Assembly (NCBI GenBank): GCA_002479765.1
Contig: DLOZ01000012.1
Coordinates: 1-64,000 of the forward strand
Length of the DNA stretch: 64,000 nucleotides
Reading direction: 5' to 3'
Origin: Sphingomonadales bacterium UBA7471
GTDB lineage: Bacteria; Pseudomonadota; Alphaproteobacteria; Sphingomonadales; Sphingomonadaceae
The translations under genes and the position numbers were made by a program. The notes beneath the pieces are model-generated. The model did not search any database. It saw nothing but the letters and a program-made list of their open reading frames with translations, and was not told the origin of the DNA. Positions 17,732-26,279 of the stretch are shown here, piece by piece. Position 1 is the first letter of the stretch, and each line of letters begins with the position of its first letter.

Positions 17732-18098
17732 GCCGGGTTCTGTCCTCCGCTGCGGCCGAGGCGTAAGCGGATGTGCGACCATTCATCTAGGCGACGCATT
17801 GCTGCGGCACTCATGCAACCAACCCGGGCGACTGGCAGGAGGATGCCATGTGCCGCCCCTATTCGGTTTTGCTCCCGGTGGGGTTTGCCTTGCCGCTTTT
17901 GTCACCAAAAGCGCGGTGCGCTCTTACCGCACCGTTTCGACCTGGCCGCATCGAAATGCGGTGGACTGTTTTCTGTGGCACTTTCCCTAAAATTGCTTCC
18001 GCCGGACGTTATCCGGCACCGTTCCTCGCTGGAGCCCGGACTTTCCTCCCCATAGCAGTTACCCACTAAGCGGCGGTCGCCCAACCCTCTGGCTTCGC
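17711..18098 (-). ncRNA. rnpB: RNase P RNA component (class A)
   Basis: Catalytic RNA that removes 5' leaders from tRNA precursors. On the minus strand the sequence starts GCGAAGCCAGAGGG and ends with the matching ACCCTCTGGC, forming helix P1. The conserved cores are visible: GGAGGAAAGTCCGGGCTCC near the 5' end, and the terminal ACAGAACCCGGCTTA. A T-run after P1 ends the gene. The 5' end lies directly behind the stop codon of the amidase gene (18099), so its promoter must be inside that gene. Ends are estimated from helix P1. Confidence 0.95.
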
Positions 18099-18794
18099 TT
18101 AGATAGCAGGTCCGCCTTCATACTCCAAGAGCAAGCTCAGCAATATCGCCCGGCATTCCCCGTCGATCACGCCTTCAATATTTTCAGGGCGAAAGCGGCG
18201 CTGGAATGCGACGGTGGCCGCACGTCCGTCTGATATACTGTAACCATAACGTTCTAACGCCAAAAGGAACGCGGCGTCGGGCCATCCCGGATCGACCAAC
18301 TTTTCCCGTGGACGCGGAACAGCAAGCCCAAGCTTTGCCAAACGTTCCCAGTCAAACAACTCGCCGGGATCTTCTTTACGGGTTGGCGCGACGTCGCTGT
18401 GACCCACGACGTTTCGTGGATCAATTCCGTAAGTACCGACAATTCCGGCGACCAAGCGCGTCACGGTGTCCATTTGCGCTTCGGGAAACGGGCGATAGCC
18501 AAATTCATGCCCGGGATTGACGATCTCAATACCAATGCTGGCGCTGTTACAGTCCGTCACACCGCGCCAATAAGAAAGCCCGGCATGCTGCGCCCTTTGT
18601 TCCTCACGCACCATGTGGACCAGCTGACCGTCTTCATCGACGACATAATGCGCCGACACTTTGGATGCGGGGTTGGCAAGCCAGTCAATGGCGGCTGCAC
18701 CCGACTGCATGCCGGTATAATGCAAAACAAGCATCGTGATCGGCAAGCTGCGCTCGCCAAAATTGGGTGATGGGTTCCAAATCATGGTCATCAT
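18099..18794 (-). CDS. N-acetylmuramoyl-L-alanine amidase (AmiD/AmpD type)
   Basis: Cleaves the amide bond between MurNAc and the peptide in cell-wall fragments or sacculi. The 231 residues form an Amidase_2 domain with zinc ligands in LVLHYTGM and VVGHSDVAPTRKEDPG. The characteristic SAHYVVDEDG and SIGIEIVNPGHEFGY lie between them. The C-terminal part (about 170-231) is a PGRP-associated or peptidoglycan-binding-like tail. There is no clear signal peptide, so location is uncertain. Alternative ATG codons at 18791 and 18785 cannot be excluded. Confidence 0.88.
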   Translation of the reverse strand: MMTMIWNPSPNFGERSLPITMLVLHYTGMQSGAAAIDWLANPASKVSAHYVVDEDGQLVHMVREEQRAQHAGLSYWRGVTDCNSASIGIEIVNPGHEFGYRPFPEAQMDTVTRLVAGIVGTYGIDPRNVVGHSDVAPTRKEDPGELFDWERLAKLGLAVPRPREKLVDPGWPDAAFLLALERYGYSISDGRAATVAFQRRFRPENIEGVIDGECRAILLSLLLEYEGGPAI

Positions 18795-18855
18795 GCGACC
18801 ATAGGTAAGTCGACCGTTGCACGCAATATCAGCCGGTGCGGGAAACTTTTGCTGG

Positions 18856-19692
18856 TTACGCGCCTTGATGGTTCGGCGTTAGCTCGTAAAAACCGCGAAA
18901 CGCCCTGCTGGCGCGAAACTTCTGCGTTTGCCCAATGACGGTTTCGGCCGCACCCAGCATCAAAAGCCCCCCCTGTTCCATGGATGGCGCAATCGCTTCC
19001 AAAACATGTGTACGCTTATCGTCGCTGAGATACATAAGCACATTCCGGCATAAAATGACGTCAAAGCGGCCGAAATGGCGCACGGGCGTCAGCATATTAT
19101 GCTCGGTGAACGTCACCATTTTGCGCAAAGCATCTTTGGCCACCCATTCTTCGCCCTGTTGCTCGAAATAGCGGAGCATGTGTGTCACGGAAAGGCCACG
19201 CTGAATTTCAAACTGCGAATAGCGCGCTTCCCGCGCCTGTGCCAAGGCCGTAGCAGATACATCGGTCCCCAATATTTGAATTGTCCAACCGCGCCATTTT
19301 TCGGCATTTTCCGAAATAGTAATGGCGAGAGAATAGGCCTCCTGCCCCGTCGAGCAGGCAGCCGACCAGATACGCAGCCTTTTCGTGTCCGAACGTAATT
19401 CGCGAATATGGTCGAGCACGGGCCCAGCCAGCAATGCAAAGTTGGGCTGGTCACGGAAAAAAGACGTTTCGTTATTCACCATTGCCTCCACGCACGCGCG
19501 CGTCAATTTGGGGTCCGCATCCATCTCGATCAACGCAGCGAGCGTTTGTAGGTCGGGCACAGAGTTGCGCCGCATCAAAGGCTTCAGCGCCATATCGATG
19601 CGCCAATGCCGGTTTGCAGGAACCGTTTGTCCTGTATGCCTTTCCAGCGCCGCCGATAGCGTCCTGTAAGCTCTGGTTTCACCGATGCTCAT
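18856..19692 (-). CDS. cheR: Chemotaxis methyltransferase CheR
   Basis: Methylates glutamates on chemoreceptors using S-adenosylmethionine. The 278 residues contain the N-terminal CheR helical domain (1-80, with NNETSFFRD), the cofactor loop IWSAACSTGQEAYSLA and DVILCRNVLMYL near the active site. It overlaps cheB by 4 bases and is the last gene of the cheA-cheW-cheY-cheB-cheR run. No chemoreceptor gene is present in the window. Confidence 0.95.
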   Translation of the reverse strand: MSIGETRAYRTLSAALERHTGQTVPANRHWRIDMALKPLMRRNSVPDLQTLAALIEMDADPKLTRACVEAMVNNETSFFRDQPNFALLAGPVLDHIRELRSDTKRLRIWSAACSTGQEAYSLAITISENAEKWRGWTIQILGTDVSATALAQAREARYSQFEIQRGLSVTHMLRYFEQQGEEWVAKDALRKMVTFTEHNMLTPVRHFGRFDVILCRNVLMYLSDDKRTHVLEAIAPSMEQGGLLMLGAAETVIGQTQKFRASRAFRGFYELTPNHQGA

Positions 19693-20771
19693 GATGACGT
19701 TGCAAGCCGTGAGAGCATGTCGCTCATGTGGGCTGGCGTCATAATCGCTGTGGCCAAGCCTTCCTTTACGATTGCACCCGGCATACCCCAGACGACCGAA
19801 CTTTGCATATCTTGAACGAAAACGGGTGCTGCAAATGCGTTGAAGGTGCGCGCGCCGACAAGGCCATCATTCCCCATGCCGCTAAAAACAAGCGCCAATC
19901 CATCGCGTCCATAGGCCCGCGCCACCGATGCAAGCATGGCATCGACCGATGGGCAATAACAGCTTGCGCTATAGCGCGATTGATGGCCGATGATGACATC
20001 GTTACCGTCCCTGTGGCACACCAGATGGGCGTGCCCCGGTGCGAGGTAGACATGATTATGTTTTACGCGCTCGCCGGCTTCAGAAACCTTCACAGTTCGC
20101 TTTGTGAGACCAGCGAGTTGCCCTGCAAAAAAGGTCATGAATGCTGCGGGCAGATGCTGCGTGATAAAAATAGGACAGTCGAGAGAGTCATCCAAATTGC
20201 GCAATATGTGCTGGATTGCCGGGATACCGCCCGTCGATGATCCAATCGCGATACAGCGCGGCTTCGATAATGCGCGATAATCCGGAAGCGGTCTGTCCGT
20301 GTATTTACTGTCGGGGCGCTCCAGCGCCGACCGACCCAATCGCAAGACTTTGTCGATCAAAATTTCTGAAAAGCGTCCCGAAAAACCGGTGCGGCCCGGC
20401 TTTGCCAAAGTGTCACATGCACCGAGCGAAAGCGCCTGAACAGCAGCGGGGCCATTTTCTTCAGCAAATGCCGATACGACCAGCACCCTTGCGCCATTCG
20501 CCTTTGCGAGAATGTCAGGCAGCGCATCCAATCCCGAACGCTTCGGCATTTCTATATCCAGCAATATGATGTCGACTTCATTTTCGTCGAGACTTGCAAC
20601 GGCAGCATCCCCATCTGATGCTTCGCAAATGATGTCTATGCCGTCGCACTTGCCCAGAACGCGGGCAAAAATTGAACGTGCGACAACGCTATCGTCGACC
20701 AGCATCACCCTAATCGGGGTTGCCGCCGCTTGTGGCCAATTGCCACCCAATGCTGCCGATCTGCTCCGCAT
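19689..20771 (-). CDS. cheB: Chemotaxis response regulator / methylesterase CheB
   Basis: Demethylates and deamidates chemoreceptors after phosphorylation by CheA. The 360 residues hold a receiver domain (about 20-140) with phosphoacceptor Asp72 in ILLDIEMPKRSG and a C-terminal methylesterase domain. Its catalytic Ser is in AIGSSTGGIPA, the His in ITQHLPAAF and the Asp in FSGMGNDG. cheR overlaps its end; cheY lies 9 bases upstream. Confidence 0.95.
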   Translation of the reverse strand: MRSRSAALGGNWPQAAATPIRVMLVDDSVVARSIFARVLGKCDGIDIICEASDGDAAVASLDENEVDIILLDIEMPKRSGLDALPDILAKANGARVLVVSAFAEENGPAAVQALSLGACDTLAKPGRTGFSGRFSEILIDKVLRLGRSALERPDSKYTDRPLPDYRALSKPRCIAIGSSTGGIPAIQHILRNLDDSLDCPIFITQHLPAAFMTFFAGQLAGLTKRTVKVSEAGERVKHNHVYLAPGHAHLVCHRDGNDVIIGHQSRYSASCYCPSVDAMLASVARAYGRDGLALVFSGMGNDGLVGARTFNAFAAPVFVQDMQSSVVWGMPGAIVKEGLATAIMTPAHMSDMLSRLATSS

Positions 20772-20780
20772 TCTGGTGCT

Positions 20781-21146
20781 TCAAATACAGCCGAGGATTT
20801 GCAGCTTTGACTCAAGCGTTTCGCGGTCAAACGGCTTCATGACATATTCGTCTGCGCCTGCATCAATCGCCGCTTGAATGTGCCCAATGCCATTTTCCGT
20901 TGTGCAGAATATCACCTTGGCAGATGGCACAGCATTCATCGAACGATAGGCACGCAAAAAATCCATTCCGCTCATGATCGGCATATTCCAATCCAGCAGA
21001 ATCACGTCGGGCTTTATCTCTGCGACATGGTCCAACGCTTCCTTACCATCGGCCGCCTCAGCGACTTCGAATTGCATCGTTTCGAGAATATGACGGGCAA
21101 CTTTACGAATGACCTTGCTATCGTCGACAATCAAACAGGATTTCAT
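20781..21146 (-). CDS. cheY: Chemotaxis response regulator CheY
   Basis: Single-domain receiver of 121 residues that relays the CheA phosphate to the flagellar switch. The acidic pair Asp8/Asp9, the phosphoacceptor Asp52 in ILLDWNMPIMSG, the Thr in IFCTTENG and the Lys in VMKPFDRE are all present. No output domain is attached. There are 88 bases between cheW and cheY, enough for a separate promoter. Confidence 0.93.
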   Translation of the reverse strand: MKSCLIVDDSKVIRKVARHILETMQFEVAEAADGKEALDHVAEIKPDVILLDWNMPIMSGMDFLRAYRSMNAVPSAKVIFCTTENGIGHIQAAIDAGADEYVMKPFDRETLESKLQILGCI

Positions 21147-21234
21147 GTGACCTACCCCCCTATTTCCGACCAGAACGGAGACTGTATCTCCGCGTTCTTA
21201 TCGACACGTTAATGTGCGCAGCGAACTGGCGGAA

Positions 21235-21672
21235 TTAGGTCGCCGGAACGGTTTGCCCTGAAACCAACGTGTCGGTGTTTAATATCATCACCAGTTCGCC
21301 TTCATGCGTGGCGATGTGGTCAACATATCGGTTCCACGCGGCCGGAGGCCGGATATTTGAATCGGCCTGCGCGATGGCAATTGGAACGACGTCATGAACC
21401 TTGTCGACGAGCAGTCCATATTGATGCCCCGCAATTTCTGTGACAACAGCCAAACTGCCCTTTTCGACCAATTGCTGCTTCCCCGTAATGTGGAACTGGG
21501 TATCGATGAGTGTAAGGACGCGGCTTCTCAGCGCAAAAATTCCAGCAATGGACGGGTCGCACTTGGGCACTGGCACAATGTCCGGCACATGGACGACGGA
21601 TTCGACTTGGCTGCTCTCAATCGCAACGCGCGATCCTGCCAAATCCGCAATCAGATATAAGGTGTAGGTCAT
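21235..21672 (-). CDS. cheW: Chemotaxis coupling protein CheW
   Basis: Links chemoreceptors to CheA. The 145 residues form one CheW domain, with IADLAGSRVAIESSQVESVVHVPDI near the start and FALRSRVLTLIDTQ and GLLVDKVHDVVPI in the core. The start overlaps the cheA stop by 4 bases (ATGA). The cheA protein carries further CheW-like domains of its own. Confidence 0.92.
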   Translation of the reverse strand: MTYTLYLIADLAGSRVAIESSQVESVVHVPDIVPVPKCDPSIAGIFALRSRVLTLIDTQFHITGKQQLVEKGSLAVVTEIAGHQYGLLVDKVHDVVPIAIAQADSNIRPPAAWNRYVDHIATHEGELVMILNTDTLVSGQTVPAT

Positions 21673-24047
21673 GCGCGCGCCGCCAACTTCTCTTCGATCG
21701 CTGATATCAACCCGGCACCATCGTAACGGTAAATGCTCGTAATCGGATCGGTCAGGCTGTGGTTGGAATCGCGCAGGTGGAGCGTTCGTGGGTCAGTTGC
21801 CCGTTCGCGCGCCTTGGCGACATCACGCTGTAATATGATGGCGGCGCGGGATTGATCATGTTCATCAAAACTCACCGCATATCCCGAAGCTGTTAACAAT
21901 GGCGCCAATATCGTCCGTTCCCATTGCGAATCTTCTGCACAGTCGATGAAGCACAAGGCTTCAGAACCACGATTTCGGCGCCTGCGATCATATCTTTCAA
22001 AGAATCCGAACATGTTGCGCAGTTCGACGGCCTCTCCAAAGGCATAGACGACACCTTCATGCTGTTCCGGTTCAGCGCTGGGCATGATATCGCCTGCGAT
22101 GCTAAAAATGTCCAAGACGTCGCTGACGGCAAGATAGCAACTGCTGTCACCATCGCTAAGTCGTAACATTTTCACCAAACCATCGTCAGGTGCAGATTCA
22201 TATTCCCATAAGTCATACAAGCCGCCGTCGGCAGAGACCCGTGTTCTTCCGCCAACATATTGGATGTGGGCGACCTCGATATCTTCCATCCGTTCAATTG
22301 CGGACAGACGAATGGCTTGTTTGCGGCCATCGGTGGCAATAAACAGCAGGGCGGATGGGCCGTTGCTTTTGCTTTCGATATCCGCGCGGCTGTCGATGTC
22401 TCGATCATCCCTGTTGACGGCAGACAGCCCCATAGCAGTGCCAAGTCCACTCGCATCGAGCAACAACATAGGTCGGCCATTGTCGGGCAGAGACGTTCCA
22501 GCAAACAGGCCGCTGCCCATCACCAATGGCGCGCCCGGTTTCACGACAAGCTCTTCATTGTTGATGACGGCGGCAACTTCCAAAACGAAATTGGCACCCA
22601 CCGCCGGACGCATTACGATGAGTGTGCGGCTCTCTCCGGGGATATCTGCACCTTGGGCAATGCCCAATATGTCTTCAAGCGATTTGAAGGGATAGCGAAT
22701 GTTGCGGATGCTAACAATTTTGCGACCGCCCAGTCCTTCGAATTTGACGTTGGCGTTCGAAGTCGACACCATCTCAACCACCGAACTGCGCGCGATGCCG
22801 AATATCTGCGCACCAGCGCGCACCGAAAGCCCTGCGATAATTGAAAGCGTGAGCGGCAAACGCAAGGTTATTTTTAGCCCATGACCCTCATGATTCTCTA
22901 ACTCAATCGTGCCGCCGATGGCTTGCAAATTGTTGCGCACAACGTCCATGCCCACACCGCGGCCCGATATCGACGTTACGCTATCCGCGGTCGAAAGGCC
23001 GGGCGTAAAAATAGTGTTCAGCCGCGCGCGTGGTGACATTGCCTGCCATCCACCAACCGTTGTCACATTGGCGGCTATTGCGCGAATGCCGAGCTTGTCG
23101 ACATTGATACCCCGCCCATCATCCGCAATTTCAATGATGATCTGGTTGCCAGACTGGCGGGCAGAGACATGGATATGGCCTACTGGATCTTTGCCAGCAG
23201 CGCGCCGTTCGTCGGTACTTTCAATTCCGTGATCGGCTGCATTGCGCAGAATGTGCGTTAGGGGATCACGCAACGCTTCGACCATTTCGCGGTCAACTTC
23301 GACTTCGCTTCCGTCGACGCGCAATTCTATTTCTTTGCCAAGCTCAATTGCTATGTCGCGCACAAGCCTTGGCAAAGCCGAGAATAATTTGTCGATATGC
23401 TGCATACGCATCATGCCAACGGCATCGCGCAGTTCGGCCACAGTGGAAGACAAACGACCAAATGACACATCAAGATCCGCGTTCGAGCTAACCCTGCGAA
23501 GCTGACGCGACACTTCGTTGCGGGCGAGCACCATATCCGAAACGCCGCTCATCAAATTGTCGAGCAGGCTAAGCGACACCCGCACCGTTCGCGCTTTACC
23601 GGGTAATATGGTGTCTTCATGACCCAGTGTGTCGCCGGAAACATCGACATGGCCAGTGACCATGTTTGCCGGATTGTCGCGCAAAAATGCGCGTAAGGCG
23701 TCCGCCAAGATATCATCGTCATCATAGACAGATGCGCCAGTCTCAAGTGCCTCGGTTAGAATAGCGACGCGGTCGATAACAGCGAGCACCGCGGTTACGA
23801 GATCTGCCGACACCTCGACCGTGCCATCGCGTGCGGCGCTCAACACGTCCTCAGCCGCGTGGCTCAGGCGGAGCAGCCTTGGGAGTGACAGGAAACCGCA
23901 GCTTCCTTTTACTGTGTGTACAAAACGGAATACGCTGTCGAGCAATGCGCGATCATGCGGCCGACGCTCCCACTCGACCAACTGACTTGTCAGCGCCTCA
24001 AGCGTCTCGCGCGTTTCAGCAATAAAGTCTTCTATCAAGTCGTCCAT
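21669..24047 (-). CDS. cheA: Chemotaxis histidine kinase CheA with extended C-terminus
   Basis: Autophosphorylating kinase that feeds CheY and CheB. In the 792 residues: HPt domain (1-105) with phosphorylated His44 in FVHTVKGSCGF, dimerisation region (about 165-240), and HATPase domain (about 240-400) with NAADHGIE, ADDGRGI and GRGVGMDVVR. A CheW domain follows (about 405-530). Beyond that lie a second CheW-like region (about 560-690) and about 90 residues resembling a receiver fold, starting ALCFIDCAEDSQWERTILAPLL but without a clear phosphoacceptor Asp. E. coli CheA is about 650 residues, so this C-terminus is additional. Confidence 0.93.
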   Translation of the reverse strand: MDDLIEDFIAETRETLEALTSQLVEWERRPHDRALLDSVFRFVHTVKGSCGFLSLPRLLRLSHAAEDVLSAARDGTVEVSADLVTAVLAVIDRVAILTEALETGASVYDDDDILADALRAFLRDNPANMVTGHVDVSGDTLGHEDTILPGKARTVRVSLSLLDNLMSGVSDMVLARNEVSRQLRRVSSNADLDVSFGRLSSTVAELRDAVGMMRMQHIDKLFSALPRLVRDIAIELGKEIELRVDGSEVEVDREMVEALRDPLTHILRNAADHGIESTDERRAAGKDPVGHIHVSARQSGNQIIIEIADDGRGINVDKLGIRAIAANVTTVGGWQAMSPRARLNTIFTPGLSTADSVTSISGRGVGMDVVRNNLQAIGGTIELENHEGHGLKITLRLPLTLSIIAGLSVRAGAQIFGIARSSVVEMVSTSNANVKFEGLGGRKIVSIRNIRYPFKSLEDILGIAQGADIPGESRTLIVMRPAVGANFVLEVAAVINNEELVVKPGAPLVMGSGLFAGTSLPDNGRPMLLLDASGLGTAMGLSAVNRDDRDIDSRADIESKSNGPSALLFIATDGRKQAIRLSAIERMEDIEVAHIQYVGGRTRVSADGGLYDLWEYESAPDDGLVKMLRLSDGDSSCYLAVSDVLDIFSIAGDIMPSAEPEQHEGVVYAFGEAVELRNMFGFFERYDRRRRNRGSEALCFIDCAEDSQWERTILAPLLTASGYAVSFDEHDQSRAAIILQRDVAKARERATDPRTLHLRDSNHSLTDPITSIYRYDGAGLISAIEEKLAARA

Positions 24048-24132
24048 GTCTGCCGATCCGTTGTACCGGACACGACTTGTGACATCAGATGGTTAAAAAG
24101 ATGTTGAGAGTGCTAAGAGTCCAGACCTAGAC

Positions 24133-24777
24133 CTACGATGAGCGCACAAGTGCGCCGATGACGATATGCTCGGCATCGGGCTCAGCAAGCTGGATCATCC
24201 CGCCGCCCTGCAGCGCAAGCGTGTGCGCCATCCAGGCCGCAGCGGTGCGGGAATCTATCATCGAGGCATCAAGCTTCCCCGTCAGCGCATCACGCACAGC
24301 GGAATCTATGACAATTTTCGGACCACTCGCCCGAATGACAATTTCCTGTTCGTTCAATCCTGCTTCAGCGCCCACGAATAAAGTGCCGCCACGCACAAGC
24401 GCTTCGTTCGCCAACAGCACGAGGTTTAAAAGGATTTTGACAGCCCTTTTTGGCATCATCTGCGCAGGAACAGCCCATTCCAACACCGTGCGACCGCTTG
24501 AGGTTATCAGCGGTTCAATAACGCCCCGCGCTTCTTTCGGGTCGACTTCTGAACCAAAGCCACCAGCAGCACCAAAAGCGAGGCGGAAAAACCTCAGCTT
24601 ATCAGCCGCAGCTTTGGCGCTTTCCGCCAGCAAATCCATGCAGCGTTGCCGCATTTCCGGATCATGCTCGTCGGCCAGCAACTCAAGCCCATTATTCATG
24701 GCACCGACAGGGCTCAAAAGGTCATGACACAGGCGCGAGCAAAGCAGGCTGGCAAATTCGATTTCCGTATCGGACAT
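24133..24777 (-). CDS. chpT: Histidine phosphotransferase ChpT
   Basis: In alphaproteobacteria ChpT passes phosphate from CckA to CtrA and CpdR in the cell-cycle relay. The 214 residues begin with FASLLCSRLCHDLLSPVGA, giving the conserved His18 in the dimerisation helix. The C-terminal degenerate ATPase-like domain lacks the kinase N, G1 and G2 boxes, as in the family. It lies 85 bases upstream of cheA on the same strand. In many related genomes CtrA regulates motility, so this placement is meaningful. Confidence 0.88.
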   Translation of the reverse strand: MSDTEIEFASLLCSRLCHDLLSPVGAMNNGLELLADEHDPEMRQRCMDLLAESAKAAADKLRFFRLAFGAAGGFGSEVDPKEARGVIEPLITSSGRTVLEWAVPAQMMPKRAVKILLNLVLLANEALVRGGTLFVGAEAGLNEQEIVIRASGPKIVIDSAVRDALTGKLDASMIDSRTAAAWMAHTLALQGGGMIQLAEPDAEHIVIGALVRSS

Positions 24778-24841
24778 TAAAAATGGTTCCTTAGGCTGGC
24801 TGGCATATTGATGGCGGTCATGGACCGTGTTTTCAAGCGAT

Positions 24842-25249
24842 TCAACCCTCGACGATCAGCGGCACGGGGGTAAATCCTGTGACATGAGCGCCAATAGCGA
24901 TGGGTTGCCATGCCGTAACCACTCCCCCCGCAATGATGATCCATATCAGGCCATCGGGGGCGGCCTGCGCGATGTCAGACTCAGAAGGCCGCGCCAAACC
25001 ATTCGGGTGCGAATGAAAATAGCCCAAAAGCGGCATGCCACCTGCTCTGGCATCCTTATGGACGGCGATAAGTGCGGCTGGGTCGATTTCAAAATTCCGT
25101 GACGGATCGGAAGCAACATTGGTTGCCCATTCCACGGCCATGACCTTCTGGTCCCGTCCACGCAACATACCACAGCATTCATTTTGGCCGGCGTCCGCCG
25201 CCCAATGCAGAAGTTGTTTCTGGTCATTGCTTGATAAATGCAGGGCCAT
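24842..25249 (-). CDS. JAMM/MPN domain metalloprotease (M67 family)
   Basis: 135 residues from ATG 25249; alternative starts are ATG 25264 and TTG 25285. The full JAMM zinc motif is visible: Glu24 in NECCGML, then HSHP (His79, His81), Pro88-Ser89 and Asp92. Prokaryotic members cleave ubiquitin-like or sulfur-carrier tails or other isopeptide-like bonds, but the substrate here is unknown and no sulfur-carrier gene is adjacent. The start is back-to-back with rluD: only 16 bases separate the two start codons. Confidence 0.82.
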   Translation of the reverse strand: MALHLSSNDQKQLLHWAADAGQNECCGMLRGRDQKVMAVEWATNVASDPSRNFEIDPAALIAVHKDARAGGMPLLGYFHSHPNGLARPSESDIAQAAPDGLIWIIIAGGVVTAWQPIAIGAHVTGFTPVPLIVEG

Positions 25250-25265
25250 AACCCATGTGTATGCC

Positions 25266-26207
25266 ATGGTTGGAGAAAATGCCACATTTACAGGTATTTT
25301 GGGCGAAGGAAGGCTCGATAGCGCGCTTGCCGCCGCGCTGCCGCAATTTTCGCGCGCACGTATTCAGGCCCTGATCGCTGACGCTGCGTTGCGCATCAAC
25401 GGACAATGCTTCGTTGATGCCGGAAGCAAGAAAATGTCCGGGCAGCATTTTGAGCTAAATGTCCCTGCCGCCAAGCCTGACACAGCTATCCCGCAAGATA
25501 TTCAGCTCGACGTCGTTTATGAAGATGAACATCTGATCATCGTGAACAAACCCGCTGGATTGGTCGTGCACCCTGCCGCCGGGCATAGTGACGGAACATT
25601 GGTCAATGCGCTGTTACACCATTGTCAGGGCAAATTGTCGGGCATTGGCGGCGTTCAGCGTCCAGGCATTGTTCACCGTATCGATAAAGACACATCCGGG
25701 CTTTTGGTCGTGGCAAAAAGCGACGTCGCGCATGAGGGCTTGGCAAAATTGTTCGCCGCGCATGACATCGAACGCAAATATATCGCGATCGTCAGCGGGG
25801 TCCCTGCCCCACCTGCGGGAACGGTGCGCACGCAAATTGGCCGATCAACGACCAACCGCAAAAAAATGGCGGTGCTGCCGGATTCCAAGGGTAAGCATGC
25901 GGTCACACATTTTCGCATGACGGAAGCATTCTCCAAAGCCGCAGTCGTCGAATGCACGTTGGAAACGGGGCGGACCCATCAAGTCCGCGTCCATATGGCC
26001 CATATTGGCCATCCGCTAATCGGCGATAGCGTTTATTCTAATCGACAAAACCCCTACAGAATCGGACCAGATCAGGCTCCGTTTGACCGACAGGCATTGC
26101 ATGCGGCCTCATTGGGGTTTATTCATCCGATATCTGGAGAAAACTTACGGTTCGAATGCGGTATACCAGAAGACATGCAGCTTCTGTTAATCCAATTGCG
26201 TGTATAG
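25266..26207 (+). CDS. rluD: 23S rRNA pseudouridine synthase, RluA/RluD family
   Basis: Converts uridines to pseudouridine in 23S rRNA (helix 69 in RluD). The 313 residues comprise an N-terminal S4 RNA-binding domain (about 15-75, RLDSALAAALPQFSRARIQALI) and the synthase domain. Catalytic Asp140 is in GIVHRIDKDTSGLLVVAK, and the later motifs LETGRTHQVRVHM and HPLIGDSVY are present. ATG 25266 gives the normal length; the longer open frame upstream is antisense to the JAMM gene. RluD is preferred over RluC from S4 domain and length, but target sites cannot be told from sequence. Confidence 0.88.
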   Translation: MVGENATFTGILGEGRLDSALAAALPQFSRARIQALIADAALRINGQCFVDAGSKKMSGQHFELNVPAAKPDTAIPQDIQLDVVYEDEHLIIVNKPAGLVVHPAAGHSDGTLVNALLHHCQGKLSGIGGVQRPGIVHRIDKDTSGLLVVAKSDVAHEGLAKLFAAHDIERKYIAIVSGVPAPPAGTVRTQIGRSTTNRKKMAVLPDSKGKHAVTHFRMTEAFSKAAVVECTLETGRTHQVRVHMAHIGHPLIGDSVYSNRQNPYRIGPDQAPFDRQALHAASLGFIHPISGENLRFECGIPEDMQLLLIQLRV

Positions 26208-26279
26208 CTTTTCAAAGGGAACGCTTTGCTAGCGGGTGCTTGATGAGGCCCGGTGGGAAGCACAATGAAAGAGGAAAAC

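Noticed and set aside
17676..18069. Short plus-strand frames over rnpB
   Set aside because: This region is the conserved RNase P RNA on the minus strand; open frames there are chance.
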